Shown here in pieces: positions 20,651 through 31,340 of a stretch of 64,000 bases of DNA. Origin of the DNA: Nomia melanderi (Eukaryota; Arthropoda; Insecta; Hymenoptera; Halictidae). The stretch is from NCBI RefSeq assembly GCF_051020985.1, contig NC_135009.1, forward strand, positions 15,570,606 through 15,634,605, in the 5' to 3' direction. Each line of letters begins with the position of its first letter. Position 1 is the first letter of the stretch. The notes under the pieces were generated by a model, which saw only the letters and a program-made list of their open reading frames with translations, did not search any database and was not told the origin of the DNA. A program made the translations under genes and the position numbers.

Positions 20651-21191
20651 CATCATTACACAATTTCTCGAAACAGTATACGTCTCCCAAGATCTCGGCC
20701 GATCGCTTTTCCAGGATCCGCTGGCAGTTACTCGCAGCCTTCCGCGCCGAGGAAAATAAATGCGTGATCGAACCGTTCGCGCCGCGGTAATCCGCTCCGC
20801 GGGGCGGTTTGCTCGTATATCAGTTAACTATTCGCTTGTCCGGCCCAGATACGGTTGACGCCGGCGAGGCTCGCGGGAAATTCTCTTAAACTTTAAGATA
20901 CCATTAAGCCGCGCACGCAGAACCTGTCGTCGCCAGGCTCCCGGCGTATCATCGAATTTATGAAACCAATAAGCGGCTAACCGGCCTCCCGGATAGGGGA
21001 GATCCGCTCGGGGAAAAACTCGTCGTCTCGGCCGAGCCTCCCTTTTCCCTCGTCTCTTCCTCTAGGACGCTTCTTTTCCCGACGAAGCTGCCGTCGATCC
21101 TCGCCGAGTGTCGCGGACGCCATTTCCGTGCGCGAGCTCGGCGATTTCAGACAGTATCCTCTTCGCTTCTCGCTTTGATGCTCGTATCGAT
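20651..21191. other. CpG-rich block without gene
   Basis: GC-rich, no repeats; overlapping chance frames only. Confidence 0.45.
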
Positions 21192-21365
21192 GTTGTTTCA
21201 TTCGATTGCAGGTTAATATGACGCTCTGTTTATTTATTCGGGAATACTCGGTTATTGATATGGTACCATTAAATGGTGCAGTTGTGATATAAATAAATAT
21301 AGACAAAATCGTTGGAATAATATAAACGTTGCAATAAAATTAATTGATAGAATGCTAAGGGTTAA
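21192..21365 (-). mobile_element. M-family TTAA element
   Basis: Reverse match to 36134-36300: shares TTCATTCGATTGCAG, GACGCTCT-TTTATT, CATTAAATGGTGCAGTTGTG and terminal GCTAAGGGTTAA. Only one TTAA end is evident in either copy. Confidence 0.75.
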
Positions 21366-22251
21366 GACGATCCTTTATCCTTCTCTATCTTTCCAATATT
21401 TTCTCTTCTTCTCGATCTCCTACTTTTCCGTCCTTCTTTCATCCTCTCATCCTACGCGCGTTACTGACGCCAATGGACAGTGTCGAGGAAAATATTTCTA
21501 TAATTCATTTCGTTCACCGGTTCCTCCACAGTTCGAATCACCGAGTCTCTTCAATTTCTCCAATCAGCGTTCGCACCCTCTCAGGAACTGTATACATCAA
21601 GAGTTGATCGTTTCGATGGATCAAATCGACTCGTTTCGATCTACCCGACGTTAGGTTACAAGTTGAAGATGTCGAGTATTTGAACTCTGTTTCGAGAATA
21701 TTGATACAAGACTCGTTCAGCATGCAATCCAGCATCTCCAGTGAAAAGTTTCGGATTCCCGCGAAGTCCCCGCGCAATGTTTTGGAGAGGAAGCTGCGGG
21801 CCGAGCCGGGGGATAACCGAAGAAGGAAACAATAAGCGGCCGGGACGCTGATAAATAGCGCAGCGCCGCGCCGGCGATTCGTAATTAGATTTTAATCGGA
21901 ATGAATCACCGGACACCGAGGGGCCCAGACTTACGGTATCGTCGATGCACTAATTCACGGCGCATTAGCGCGGCTGCATCCTCCGTTGGCTTTAATGGCT
22001 TCTGCCCGTTGGTTTCTCCAGGCGAGAAAGTCCATTCCCAGGTCGCCCCGAGGACAATTTCCAGCCGCGATGCTTCCATCCCGTGTCAAATTTCCCCACT
22101 CGCCGAACGCGCCGCCCTTTATCCGGATCGGTCAATTACCGGCCATTTCCTCGCGTCTACGGAGGCTAGAAATTTCGGCCACTGCCGGCGCTTTGGAACG
22201 TGCTCATCCGTTGGTGGTCTTTTCATCTTCCCGTTGCCGGAGGAATTGTGA
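21366..22251. other. Mixed block without gene
   Basis: AT-moderate to 21750, then CpG-rich. Overlapping frames on both strands have no recognisable domain. Confidence 0.45.
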
Positions 22252-22358
22252 TTCTCAATAATTAATAATATTTTTGCGATACAACTGAGGTTACGATGTA
22301 TCGAACTCGTTCCTCCATTATGGTTGAGCCAACCCTTAGAACCTGAACGCGGTTCGAA
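22252..22358 (+). repeat. Dispersed repeat R2, copy 2
   Basis: Matches 7281-7387, including TTTGCGATACA, ACGATGTATCGAACTCGT and GCCAACCCTTAGAACCTGAA. Confidence 0.65.
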
Positions 22359-22394
22359 GTACTGGTTTTATTGCTAGATGAGTAATTAGGTTCT

Positions 22395-22831
22395 TTAACT
22401 CCTTGCACTCGAGAGGTGACTCGCCACTCGATTTCACGCAGTAAAACTATAACATTTGATATTTAATATTATTGTAGTATCGGAGCTTTACAGTGGGACA
22501 GCGAGTGTTCCGAGGGCCATACAAAAGAAAGGGACTCGTGGAGGCCAGGCCCAAGGGTTGGAGGGCTTTCCTGAGAGACGCGTAGGCAAGGATGATGAAG
22601 TTTGAGAATTTGTTGCAAGTGTGAGTAAGAAGAATGCTTGCGGGGGAGAGAATGATTCCTAATGAGATACAGATGACATTTTCTTAGATCGAATTAAGAG
22701 ATCTCGCATGCATAGAGGAAGAGAACTATTTTCTTTCGATATTAAGTTTAATATTAAATATCGAAGCGTACAGCTTTGCTGTGTCGAATCATTTGGTGAC
22801 TTAGAGGCGCCTCTGGAGCGCAAAGGGTTAA
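22395..22831. mobile_element. Composite of two A-family right ends
   Basis: 22395-22473 is an A right end in reverse (TTAACTCCTTGCACTCGAGAGG); 22655-22831 is an A right part in forward orientation ending GGAGCGCAAAGGGTTAA with AGAGGCGCCTCT (22803-22814). About 180 bp of unrelated GC-richer DNA lies between. Confidence 0.7.
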
Positions 22832-23410
22832 TAGGATATTGTACAACATCTGTATATAATTGTAAATAGAACCTCAAAAAGAACGTTGAGTAGACAATTA
22901 TGTCGCGCCTAAGGGTCCGTTAAGGGTTAATACACGTTCGACGCAATATCGTCGCCCCGCCGCGAACGCACGTTAACGCGGAATCCATCTGAATATTTAA
23001 GGAACACGGGGAGACCGCCCGTTGAGCTTCAGATCCGCGCGTACGCGGCCTCGAAGTTGAAGCCCCTTCTCGCAGACGCGCTGCCAGTTGTTGTTTCGAA
23101 CGCTGTCGCGAGCTGGCTGCCTCACCTCGCGATACTTTCCCCCGCGTAACATAATTCTATGCAAAACGTATACGCGGCGTTCATTTGCATTACGATCGGC
23201 CGAGCTGATGGCTGCCGACGAACCGACGCGATACGTGTCTTCGCCCGAAATACGGGACTTTCAGGAAAGACTCGTCCCCAACAGCTACAAGTTTCCTACT
23301 ATTCTCTTCTAAGTCATTCAGTCAGTCAAAAATTCTGTCATTCGCCATATTCTGACGACGCGTTCTCGATGTCTCTTCTGTTTGAAATTATTCAAAGACA
23401 ACGGCGGCTC
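22832..23410. other. Unclassified block
   Basis: Includes ATTATGTCGCGCCTAAGG (about 22898), weakly like 7548, and a solo AAGGGTTAA at 22922-22930. The rest is CpG-rich with chance frames. Confidence 0.4.
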
Positions 23411-23500
23411 CGTTGACCCCTTGGCCTATCTCTTCCTCAACTCTGATCGGTACGGCTGCATTGTCACCGATAATTTATTGGAAAAACACGCGGGAACGAC
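23411..23500 (-). mobile_element. H-family right-end fragment, reversed
   Basis: TTGACCCCTTGGCCTATC, then CCTCAACTCTGATCGGTAC, matches the reverse of the H right end at 24790-24851. No other end found. Confidence 0.55.
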
Positions 23501-24644
23501 TTAAAGCTTCGACTGGGTCCGGTCGCGGGGCGACTTTGCGTCCGGGCGCCATGGGAACGGTAGCCCTGAGTGCTAATAGAGGCGGTTACGGAGTTTAGGC
23601 CACTTACACAGCCCTTTGGCCCTCCCGATCCTTTGCGAGGCTCTCACGGCTTACCGCTCTCCGTACTCTATCTCCTTTATCGCTAATTTCGCCTCCTCCT
23701 TAAGGAGGCCCCGCCCCGGCCCCGTCTTCGCTCGATTATTAGCCGCGCTATTAGGGTTCGAGTAGCTGGCGTCCCCCGGATGAACGGGGAACGGAGGAAC
23801 AACGGAGAGGCGAGACCGAGCGCGGGAAAGCGGCGGAGCGGCCGAGCTGCTCGTCGATCGGGAGACGAGTCGCCATCGGAACGGCAACCCCTCGCGCCGG
23901 GAACACGCGATCGCCGCGCGTGGAACAGCATTCTTCGCGAAATCGCTCCGTGAATTCCCGGCGCCAGAGAGGGGTTAACGCTCGGGTCGCGGGTGAACAG
24001 GTGACGAATGAAACTTCCGCGTTCCTTGCTTTCCGGCCGTTATTTGCATTCCGTCTCGCGACGAGGCCGAGCGATCCAGCGGCGCGTGCCTGTGCTCGAA
24101 TCGGCCCGAGAACGATCGTTCCGTCGCGGTCGGTCGCCTCCGCGTGATTTAGGCGCGGCGGAACCGCGGCGGGTCACGGGAGCCGAAAGATATCGGGCCG
24201 GAGTGCAATCGAGCGCGAAAACGGGCACGAACCCGGGATTCCAGGCTGATCGGACGCGCTCCGGCAACGCGCAGCGACGCTCGGCTCGTCGTCGTTCGCC
24301 TCGGCGTTACCCCTGCTCGCAAAGAGGCGCGTAAGACCGTGACAAGCGGACAGTACGATGCGTGCCGAGGGATGCTGATGTGCTTCGTCTGCTTTCACGC
24401 GTTGACGGAACGTCTGTAGACGTCCGATGCTCGCGCGTGTAGGTGCTGACGGCGATGGCCGTAGAAATATTCTTAGTGTTATAAGTGAAACAATGTAATA
24501 ATTTCAGTCTAGACGCATGAGGCGTCCAGAAAAGAGGAGACTGCTTTCGCTGTTCAACGATTTCAAAGTGACTGTGTTGAGCACTGTCATCGATATCGAT
24601 AGTCAGTCGGTATTATACGATAGGTATTCATTCCTTCAACCGAT
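23501..24644. other. CpG-rich block without gene
   Basis: Very stop-poor: five or more frames stay open over 23650-24400. No repeat, domain or splice structure recognised. Confidence 0.5.
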
Positions 24645-24851
24645 TCACCCCTTGCCCTACAACAAGTGAGACTCGTGGTGAAGATTCTCAACATCATTCA
24701 ACAAATATTATTCCTCTTTGATCGACTGTTATACTTCAAAGGAAATATAGTCATAAGATATGCTTAGAATTTTCCTCTTTCTCCAACAAGTTATCAACGA
24801 CAAAACAGCAGTATCGATCAGAGTCAAAGAAATCATAGACCAAAGGGTTAA
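24645..24851 (+). mobile_element. H-family TTAA MITE, near full length
   Basis: TTCACCCCTTGCCCTACAAC to AATCATAGACCAAAGGGTTAA, about 207 bp. Left end carries GTGAGACTCGTGG, right half CGATCAGAGTCAAAGAAATC. Partial copies at 5168, 37470, 39560, 46385, 48418 and 62402. Confidence 0.75.
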
Positions 24852-25403
24852 AATCCAATCGAGTGTCCCACCTATCCAGCTACGCGTTCGGCATTCTCCC
24901 CGAGACAGTCGCCGCGTTCCACGGAATATTGCGATCGAGGCATCGTCAGCGAGACGAACGGCGACGGCGTCGTCTCGCGGCGTCCCCCGATTTTTCGACT
25001 CGCCTGGCAAAAGGCGCGTCGCGCGTTACGCGTCCCAGAAACTGTCGCCTCTTATGCGATCGCTTTAACCCCATCCCCTGGCCGGGCGCACAAAAGCCCG
25101 GCGACAAAAGGGTGGAAAAGCGGGACCTGTCCGTCCGTCCGTCCGTTCGTTCGTCCGTCGACCCGACGCGAAGATATCTGGACATCGGACGAGCCGGCGA
25201 ACTTTCGGAATTCCCGAGTCCCCGTGAACACGTAAAACGCGCGCGACTTTCCGGGCGAAGTGCGAGAGGAATTTTTTCCTCCCCTTTCACGTGCCAGTCG
25301 TAAAAGGGATTTCGCATCTTCCCCCGGGATTTCACGGGGGAATTGCCGCGAGTTTGGTCGCCTTTGTATCGACGCAGAGACCGAGTTTGAATTGGAAGTC
25401 GTG

Positions 25404-25438
<35 letters not shown>

Positions 25439-25710
25439 AACGGATGCGTCTTTGATCGCTCGCGAGAAATCGGGATCCAAGTTTAATTACAGACTCGATG
25501 ACCGGACCACGGGAAATTCGGCGTATCGGCGAGCCCTTTGTCCGGCTGCTCGTCCAAGCCGGCGACTTCTGAGCTCGACTCGCCGCGAGAAACCGTCTCG
25601 CCGATCAATCGACTCGCGTCGAATTATTTCTGCGTTGTACTAACCGCTCGGCTACTGTTCGCGATCGAGAAATTTCGCGTCGGTATACCGTTGAACTTTT
25701 TAAACTCACT
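24852..25710. other. CpG-rich block with two microsatellites
   Basis: Holds a GTCC/GTTC tetranucleotide run at 25129-25159 and a (CT)n run at 25404-25438. Open frames through them are repeat artefacts. Confidence 0.6.
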
Positions 25711-25951
25711 TTAACCCTTTGCGGACGGATGTCGGCATTTCGAGATGATTCATATTTGGAAGACTGAGTCGCAGGCGAACGATCTAATTACTCGGACAGC
25801 GAGAGATTAGTGTGTAGCTTCTGTTTTTGCTATCATTTGACGCTAGAACTACCGAGTTCCTATAAAATAACTATAAAAATAATTCCTAAAACAACTATAA
25901 AACTAATTCCTATAAAAATTGTAATACCGATATACGTCCGCGAAGGGTTAA
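25711..25951 (+). mobile_element. C-family MITE with D sequence inside
   Basis: TTAACCCTTTGCGGACGGATG to TACGTCCGCGAAGGGTTAA, 241 bp. From about 25850 the interior switches to GCTAGAACTACCGAG and repeated CCTATAAAAATTGTAAT, which is D-type end sequence, so the C right half has been largely replaced. Confidence 0.75.
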
Positions 25952-26145
25952 TACGATCGACATGCAGTCCCTATAAAAATTAGAACAATAGATTATGTTC
26001 AGTTTCTTCAGACACTCATTATACTACTGAAATGAAACTATTTTCAAAATCGTTTCGAATATCCAATGCTTCGAAGATATCAACAATTGCCAAACAAACA
26101 AATCGAAAGCAGTCATTTCGACTGGAACGGTAGTTCTAGTGTTAA
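25948..26145 (-). mobile_element. D-family MITE
   Basis: TTAATACGATCGACATGCAG to AACGGTAGTTCTAGTGTTAA in reverse orientation, with the right-end hairpin CAGTCATTTCGACTGG. Its outer D terminus appears displaced into the preceding C element near 25853. Confidence 0.75.
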
Positions 26146-27230
26146 CAACAGTTGTACTCCGATTCCACGACTTTCAACAGCGAGAAGCAAAATCAGCTGT
26201 TCCCAAGCTTCCAGAACACCGAAGACGGTCGAACAGAAGACAGGCGGATAATAAATTCCGCCGGAAGCCTTCCGGAGGCACGATAGCCGAACGTCGGTCT
26301 GAGCGGCCGATATCGCGGATAGATAGATAAAGTAATCCCGGGGTTATAATTTGGCTCCATTACCGGAGGAACACACTCGGCATAAGTAACCACGCCGGCA
26401 GAGTGCGGGCAGCGCCGTGGAAAGGGGAAGAAGGAGCAAAAAACAAGAAAATGGAGGAGCTCCATTTCAGACGGAGCCTTTTTATCCCTCCGACCGGCAT
26501 CCGGATCAAGGATTACAGGGATTCCGCCTCGGCCCGGGGCCGGAGCGCGTCCGCGCCCTCGCCGGGAATCGATGCCTTCGCCGGCGGCCGCTTCCTATTT
26601 TTTAATTAATCCTTGGAAATAACGCGGCGCGAGGCGTCGCGCGTTGCCTGAAAGATTGCGCGCCGTTTTTTGCGAGCTGCTTACCGTCCACGGGCGCCGC
26701 GTTTCCGCCGGGGAACCAGTTTAATGAAAACTCCCGCGGGCGACGCTCGTTCGAGCTGCGCGCGGGCTGCGAATTAATCGCTCGACCACTGGCTCCGAGT
26801 TATTTATCGATACCGCGCCGCGTCACCTGTTCCTCCCCGTTTATGCGGACACGAGCGTTGCGGGAGATCCGAAAAATCACTCGGAGGGCGAGGATCGATA
26901 CGCGTCCCTCGCGACTAATCTCCGTCGGCGGCTCCGGCTACGCGCGATCCCGAGCCGAAAATATTCAAATTTATTCCTCGGATCCTGATTCTCGCCGATA
27001 CGGATCCCCCGCGAGGAAACGGAGGCTTCGGATTCGGGAATTATTTATCTCCGAGCGGCGGGGGGCGCGGAATTTCGGGATCCGGGTCAACGAATGCGAT
27101 CCACGCCCTTCGCTTCTCCCGGCTCCTTTCCTGCTATTCTCGTTCATCCGCGGGAATCTGCCTGTTCGCGAGCGCGTCCGCGACGAGGTTAGAAGATAAT
27201 ACGATACAAAAAGCGGAAATAATGCATAGA
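26146..27230. other. CpG-rich block without gene
   Basis: Single-copy GC-rich DNA; overlapping chance frames; no recognised repeat. Confidence 0.5.
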
Positions 27231-27307
27231 ACCATGTGAAACTATATAAAACTATAGAAAACTTCGCGAAACGGTATAAAACTATATAAAACTATACAAA
27301 ACTGTAA
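27231..27307 (+). repeat. 10-bp A-tract minisatellite, short array
   Basis: ACTATATAAA-type decamers, with an interruption CTTCGCGAAACGG. Same unit as 38966-39420 and, on the opposite strand, 33681-33856. Confidence 0.85.
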
Positions 27308-27395
27308 AGGGTTTTCCCAATTTTTGGGAACTTCTACTTTCTCGCCAGCGGTCCGTCGGTTGGTTCCGTTAGCCGGAGACTCGGAAATTTCTAAC

Positions 27396-27433
27396 GACCA
27401 CAGCAGCAACAGCCCCAAGGATCGCCTCGACTT
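27396..27433 (+). repeat. Dispersed repeat R3, copy 1
   Basis: GACCACAGC and then AAGGATCGCCTCGACTT (17 exact bases) are shared with 47696-47734. Possibly the edge of a retroelement LTR. Confidence 0.45.
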
Positions 27434-28776
27434 TAAATTACACGCAGCTACAAAATTCGTAGCTATCGCCTACCTTGGGCTCGATCCACGGATTAACTAA
27501 AAACGACGAGCAAAAGGGTTTTTCATATCTAACGCCTACATAAGTAAGTCGTAATTAAATTGTCATCGTGGTTCCTTAGTCTCATAAAATTAAATGGTGT
27601 CAAGAAACGCGTATGTTGATCACGTACACTTATAATTGTTGCACCAAGACCTGTGAAACTGAAAAGATCGAAGAACGCGTATACACGCCCACAGCACTCA
27701 AAGGGTTAAACAGAGCCGGCGCCGGGGTGAATCTGAGCGGCCGGTCGGTGAAGTGTTAAAACAACGATACCGCGATAATATTAAATATCAGACGTTCAGA
27801 TCCCAACACAGCCGAGCGCCGCGGAACACCCGAAACCCAATCTCCGTCGAAAGAATCGTTCCGAACCGGAAAGTCCGTCGAATCTCCGTCCGCTAAGCCG
27901 CCGGGCGCACAGGAGCGTCTTTGTCACTTCCGGAGACCAGCAGTCCGCCCTTTCATGCGCGGGGAAACGAATTTTGGGCGAGTAATTTGTAGCAAATTCG
28001 AAGCAGCCGCGCGCGCCCGGCTTTCAGCGACGCAACGGCGAGCGGCGGGTCCACGCGGAACGGCTGAATGGAAAGCAATTACGCCGGTACTTTTCTCGAG
28101 CACTTACGGTTCTTAGGTCCGCGCCCGGAGAACCCGCTTTGAGCTCGCGCGCGCGATTACCTCCGCGCGGCCGGTAGTTCCGCGCGTTCGCCCGGTGAAT
28201 AGCTCTCCCTTTGATCTCGCACGCGTCGCACGCGAGTTTCGCATATTTCCCGCGTCGCGCCGCTCCCGGGGAACGGACTTTCCTCTGGAGGATTTGCCGG
28301 GGGCCGGGGGACGCCTATCCGGGGCACTCGTTAAACTTTAATCCCGAGCCCGAGGACGAGCCATTGGACCGAGGAAGCAAACTTTGAGAGTTTTATCGTG
28401 CCCCCCAGCCGACTAATACCCGCATCAAAACAAAGACCCGGGGATAATCCCGGCGCGGAGAGGCACGCACACACGCCCGGCACGGGCTAACGCGTCGTTT
28501 GCAATTCTCTCCGCGCCCGGGAAATCCTACGCGGGAACGGATTATCGCAGGACCGCGGGACTTTCGCCGCTTCCCGGCCACGGAACTCGCCCGGCGCGGT
28601 TCGGGAGTCGAGCAAACGATCTACAAATTCTCGCGATTCTTTCCTGTTGCGCGCCCCTTGCTCCTTCATTTCTTGCTCGCTTCGTCTCGCCGCGAGAGTA
28701 TCGCGACCGAGTTAGAAACTTCGATTGGGATGGACCGGGTTTGTTTGTTTCGGTTTTGTAGTAATCTTCCGACGGT
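27434..28776. other. Mixed then CpG-rich block
   Basis: A solo CACTCAAAGGGTTAA sits at 27695-27709 with no partner. 27780-28770 is CpG-rich and single-copy with chance frames. Confidence 0.45.
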
Positions 28777-28853
28777 TTAACCCTTTGCGGACGAAGACTC
28801 TTTGGAATTTACGAAACCTTCAGCTGGAGCTGAATTATATATTAATTGATTAA
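28777..28853 (-). mobile_element. C-family right-end fragment
   Basis: TTAACCCTTTGCGGACGAAG, then TTACGAAACCTTCAGCTGGA, is the C right end in reverse, stopping at the TTAA of the next element. Confidence 0.75.
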
Positions 28854-29048
28854 CACTGGAACTACCGTTTTTATAGTATTCCTAGCGAAAATGAGAAATA
28901 TAACATTTCTTCGATCTTTCATTTTCCTTAGCACAAAATTTGGATGTGTGGGGAATCGAATAATTTTAGGGTAGTTTCTTTAAGATTCGTTAAAATATTT
29001 AATATTACAACTGCTGCGATATTGGAGCTTACAGAGTTCAAAGGGTTA
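28850..29048 (+). mobile_element. Chimeric MITE: D left terminus on B body, copy 1
   Basis: TTAACACTGGAACTACCG (D terminus) runs directly into TTTTTATAGTATTCCTAGCG (B body), ending CAGAGTTCAAAGGGTTAA. 199 bp, TTAA at both ends. Confidence 0.85.
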
Positions 29049-29245
29049 ACAGTAGATCTACTGTTTTTATAGTACTCCTAGCGAAAATGAGAAATATAAC
29101 ATTTCTTCGATCTTTCATTTTCCTTAGCACAAAATTTCGATGCGTGGAAAATCGAATAATTTTAGGGTAGTTTCTATAAGATTCATTCACATATTTAATA
29201 TTACAACTGCTGCAATATCGGAGCCTACAGAGTTCAAAGGGTTAA
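29045..29245 (+). mobile_element. Chimeric MITE: D-like terminus on B body, copy 2
   Basis: TTAACAGTAGATCTACTG joins TTTTTATAGTACTCCTAGCG at the same position as copy 1 and ends CAGAGTTCAAAGGGTTAA. The terminus has become AGTAGATCTACT, itself palindromic. Confidence 0.85.
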
Positions 29246-29481
29246 CACTAGAACTACCGTACCAGTCGAAATGACTGTTTTCGATTTCTGTTTCACAATT
29301 ATTGATACCTTAGATATTGTTATTAGAAATGATAAACTGCGTTATATTTATGAACTCAACGTTTCAGTTTCATTCCTCTATTTTCTTTAACTTTATCGCA
29401 TCGAAGAAAATATAATTCAAACCCATCGAAATAAGGGCCGCTAGCGAAGGTTAAGGGTTAAATCGGTAGTTCTAGTGTTAA
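29242..29481 (+). mobile_element. D-family TTAA MITE, full length
   Basis: TTAACACTAGAACTACCG to CGGTAGTTCTAGTGTTAA, 240 bp, with an 18-bp matching terminal inverted repeat and the subterminal CAGTCGAAATGACTG. The right half contains a short insertion ending GGTTAAGGGTTAAAT. Confidence 0.9.
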
Positions 29482-30534
29482 AAGCGTACGTAATTCACGT
29501 AGATAATTTCACTGTCGATCTAACATCGGAAGTCTCGCGAACATCGGACTTTTAAACTCTCCCTCCTAATTACACGATCCGACATTCAGAACCTCCTTAG
29601 CCTTGTTCCGCTCGGAGCACCGTAAGAAGCTCGCGATTCTCCGGAGGATCCTGGAGCTAATCTGAAAACCTTCCCTCCCCTAGCACGGATCCCTTGAAAG
29701 TCGGAATAAAAGCTCGGCTGCCCGAGAGCGTGCAATTCTCCGGTGCCCGTTTGTTCGCCGGTCGCCACAAATCGGCGCGCGTAATTCGACGCGGCCGATG
29801 AAAGCGGCGCGGTAACGATCAGGTGTCGCTTTAACGAACGGAATCGATAAATAGCAATTTCCGGGACGAGCGTCACCGATTTTCAATTAATGTCGCGTCG
29901 CCGCCGCGCCGGGCGGCTCGGCAATTCCCCACCGATACATCGCATCGACGGGAATTCCGCGTCGCGAAACTTTCCGACGCGCGGAGGGAAGTTGATTCTC
30001 TCCCGAGCGGCGCCCGACGTCGTTCCTCCTGACAAATTCTTTCGGAAATACTTTACCCGTCGTTCCTCGGCCGAAGTTTCCCGTCCGGCGGCGCTGCGCG
30101 GCGGCCGCCGGTTCGTTTTTCGCCGGTCTAATTCCCCGGCGGGATCCTCTCCGGACAGCGGCGAAAGCGGTTCGAAGAAACTCGTATAAATTCTTCCGAC
30201 TGCTTCCCGGCGACGCTTTACGGGTCACCGGAACGACGGAGGAGCGTCGCTATAAATAACCGTCGGATAATCCGGCCTGTCACCGTTTAACCCAGTCCCT
30301 TGTCTCGCCCTCGCGCCGGGGGCTGCGATCGAGGGCCGCCGCCGCGAGACCCGCCCGAAATTCCGCAGATGAACTTTTACCGCCGGTCATACATAATGCA
30401 GCGAGTCTTTCCATCGGTAGTTCGTTTGCGAAAGGGGCTCGGCCGATGAGGCTGGCGAGAGGAAACATCTTGCTAAGGAGGAGCTTGGCTTTAGGGTGCG
30501 GGAGGATGATTTCGTGCCGAATGTTACACGCTAA
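29482..30534. other. CpG-rich block without gene
   Basis: Single-copy GC-rich DNA, chance frames on both strands. Confidence 0.5.
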
Positions 30535-30651
30535 AAAATGACAGTAGGACACTCACCGTCACTGTCGCGTGAGAAACAAAGGAGCCACTGATTGGCTGAT
30601 CGGTAGATGCTCTTTTTCCTATAAATATGCCGACTTCCCTTTTTTGAGCAA
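30535..30651 (+). repeat. Promoter-like dispersed repeat R4, copy 1
   Basis: About 115 bp shared in reverse with 60534-60651. Contains ACTCACCGTCACTGTCGCG, an ATTGGC (CCAAT-box complement), CCTATAAATATGCCG (TATA-like) and a T-run before TTGAGC. Adjoins a MITE TTAA in both places. Not identified; could be an element end or a duplicated promoter or small RNA gene. Confidence 0.6.
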
Positions 30652-30887
30652 TTAACCCTTAGCACTCCAGGTTGTTTTGTAATCTATCAGCAACTGCAAT
30701 TTTTATAGTATTCCTAGCGAAAATGAGAAATGCTGTAACATTTCTGAGCTCTTTTATTTTCCTTCTTAGTGCCAAATTTGGATGTGTGGAGAATCTAATA
30801 ATTTTAGGGTAGTTTCTTTGAGGTTCATTAGAATGTTTAATATTACAACTGGTGCAATATTGGAGCCTACAGAGTTCAAAGGGTTAA
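30652..30887 (+). mobile_element. B-family MITE, tandem copy 1
   Basis: TTAACCCTTAGCACTCCAGG to CAGAGTTCAAAGGGTTAA, 236 bp, near consensus. Confidence 0.92.
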
Positions 30888-31121
30888 CCTTTAGCACTCT
30901 AGGTTATTCTGTAATCCATCATCAACTGCAACTAATTTTTATAGTATCCGTAGTGAAAATTAAAAACGCTATAACATTCCTTCGATCTTTTATTTTCCTT
31001 CTCAGTACAAAATTTGGATGCGTGGAAAGTCGAATAATTTTAGGGTAGTTTCTTTGATTCATTAAAATATTTAATACCATAACTGTTGCAATATTGGAGC
31101 CTACGGAGTTCAAAGGGTTAA
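30884..31121 (+). mobile_element. B-family MITE, tandem copy 2
   Basis: TTAACCTTTAGCACTCTAGG to CGGAGTTCAAAGGGTTAA, 238 bp. Shares TTAA with copies 1 and 3. Sequence differs from copy 1 at many positions, so this is not a recent tandem duplication. Confidence 0.92.
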
Positions 31122-31340
31122 CCCTTAGCGCTCCAAGTTGTTTTGTAATCTATCGGCAACTGCAACTAATTTTCATGGTGTCTCTAGTGAAAATGAAAAA
31201 TTCTATAACATACCTTAGATCTTTCAATAAAAATCTAACAATTAATAACAGAAAGTCTAATAATAGTAGTTTCTTTAATTCATGAAAATATTTAATATTA
31301 CAACTAGTGCAATATTGGAGCCTAGAGTTCAAAGGGCTAA
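31118..31340 (+). mobile_element. B-family MITE, tandem copy 3
   Basis: TTAACCCTTAGCGCTCCAAG to TAGAGTTCAAAGGGCTAA, 223 bp. The interior carries AATAAAAATCTAACAATTAA, also seen in the diverged B at 4887. Followed by a D right-end scrap (GGGTAGTTCCAGCG). Confidence 0.88.

Noticed and set aside
24645..24851. Regular short repeats considered as a CRISPR or integron-like array
   Set aside because: Repeats are MITE ends in eukaryotic-type DNA without constant repeat-spacer spacing.
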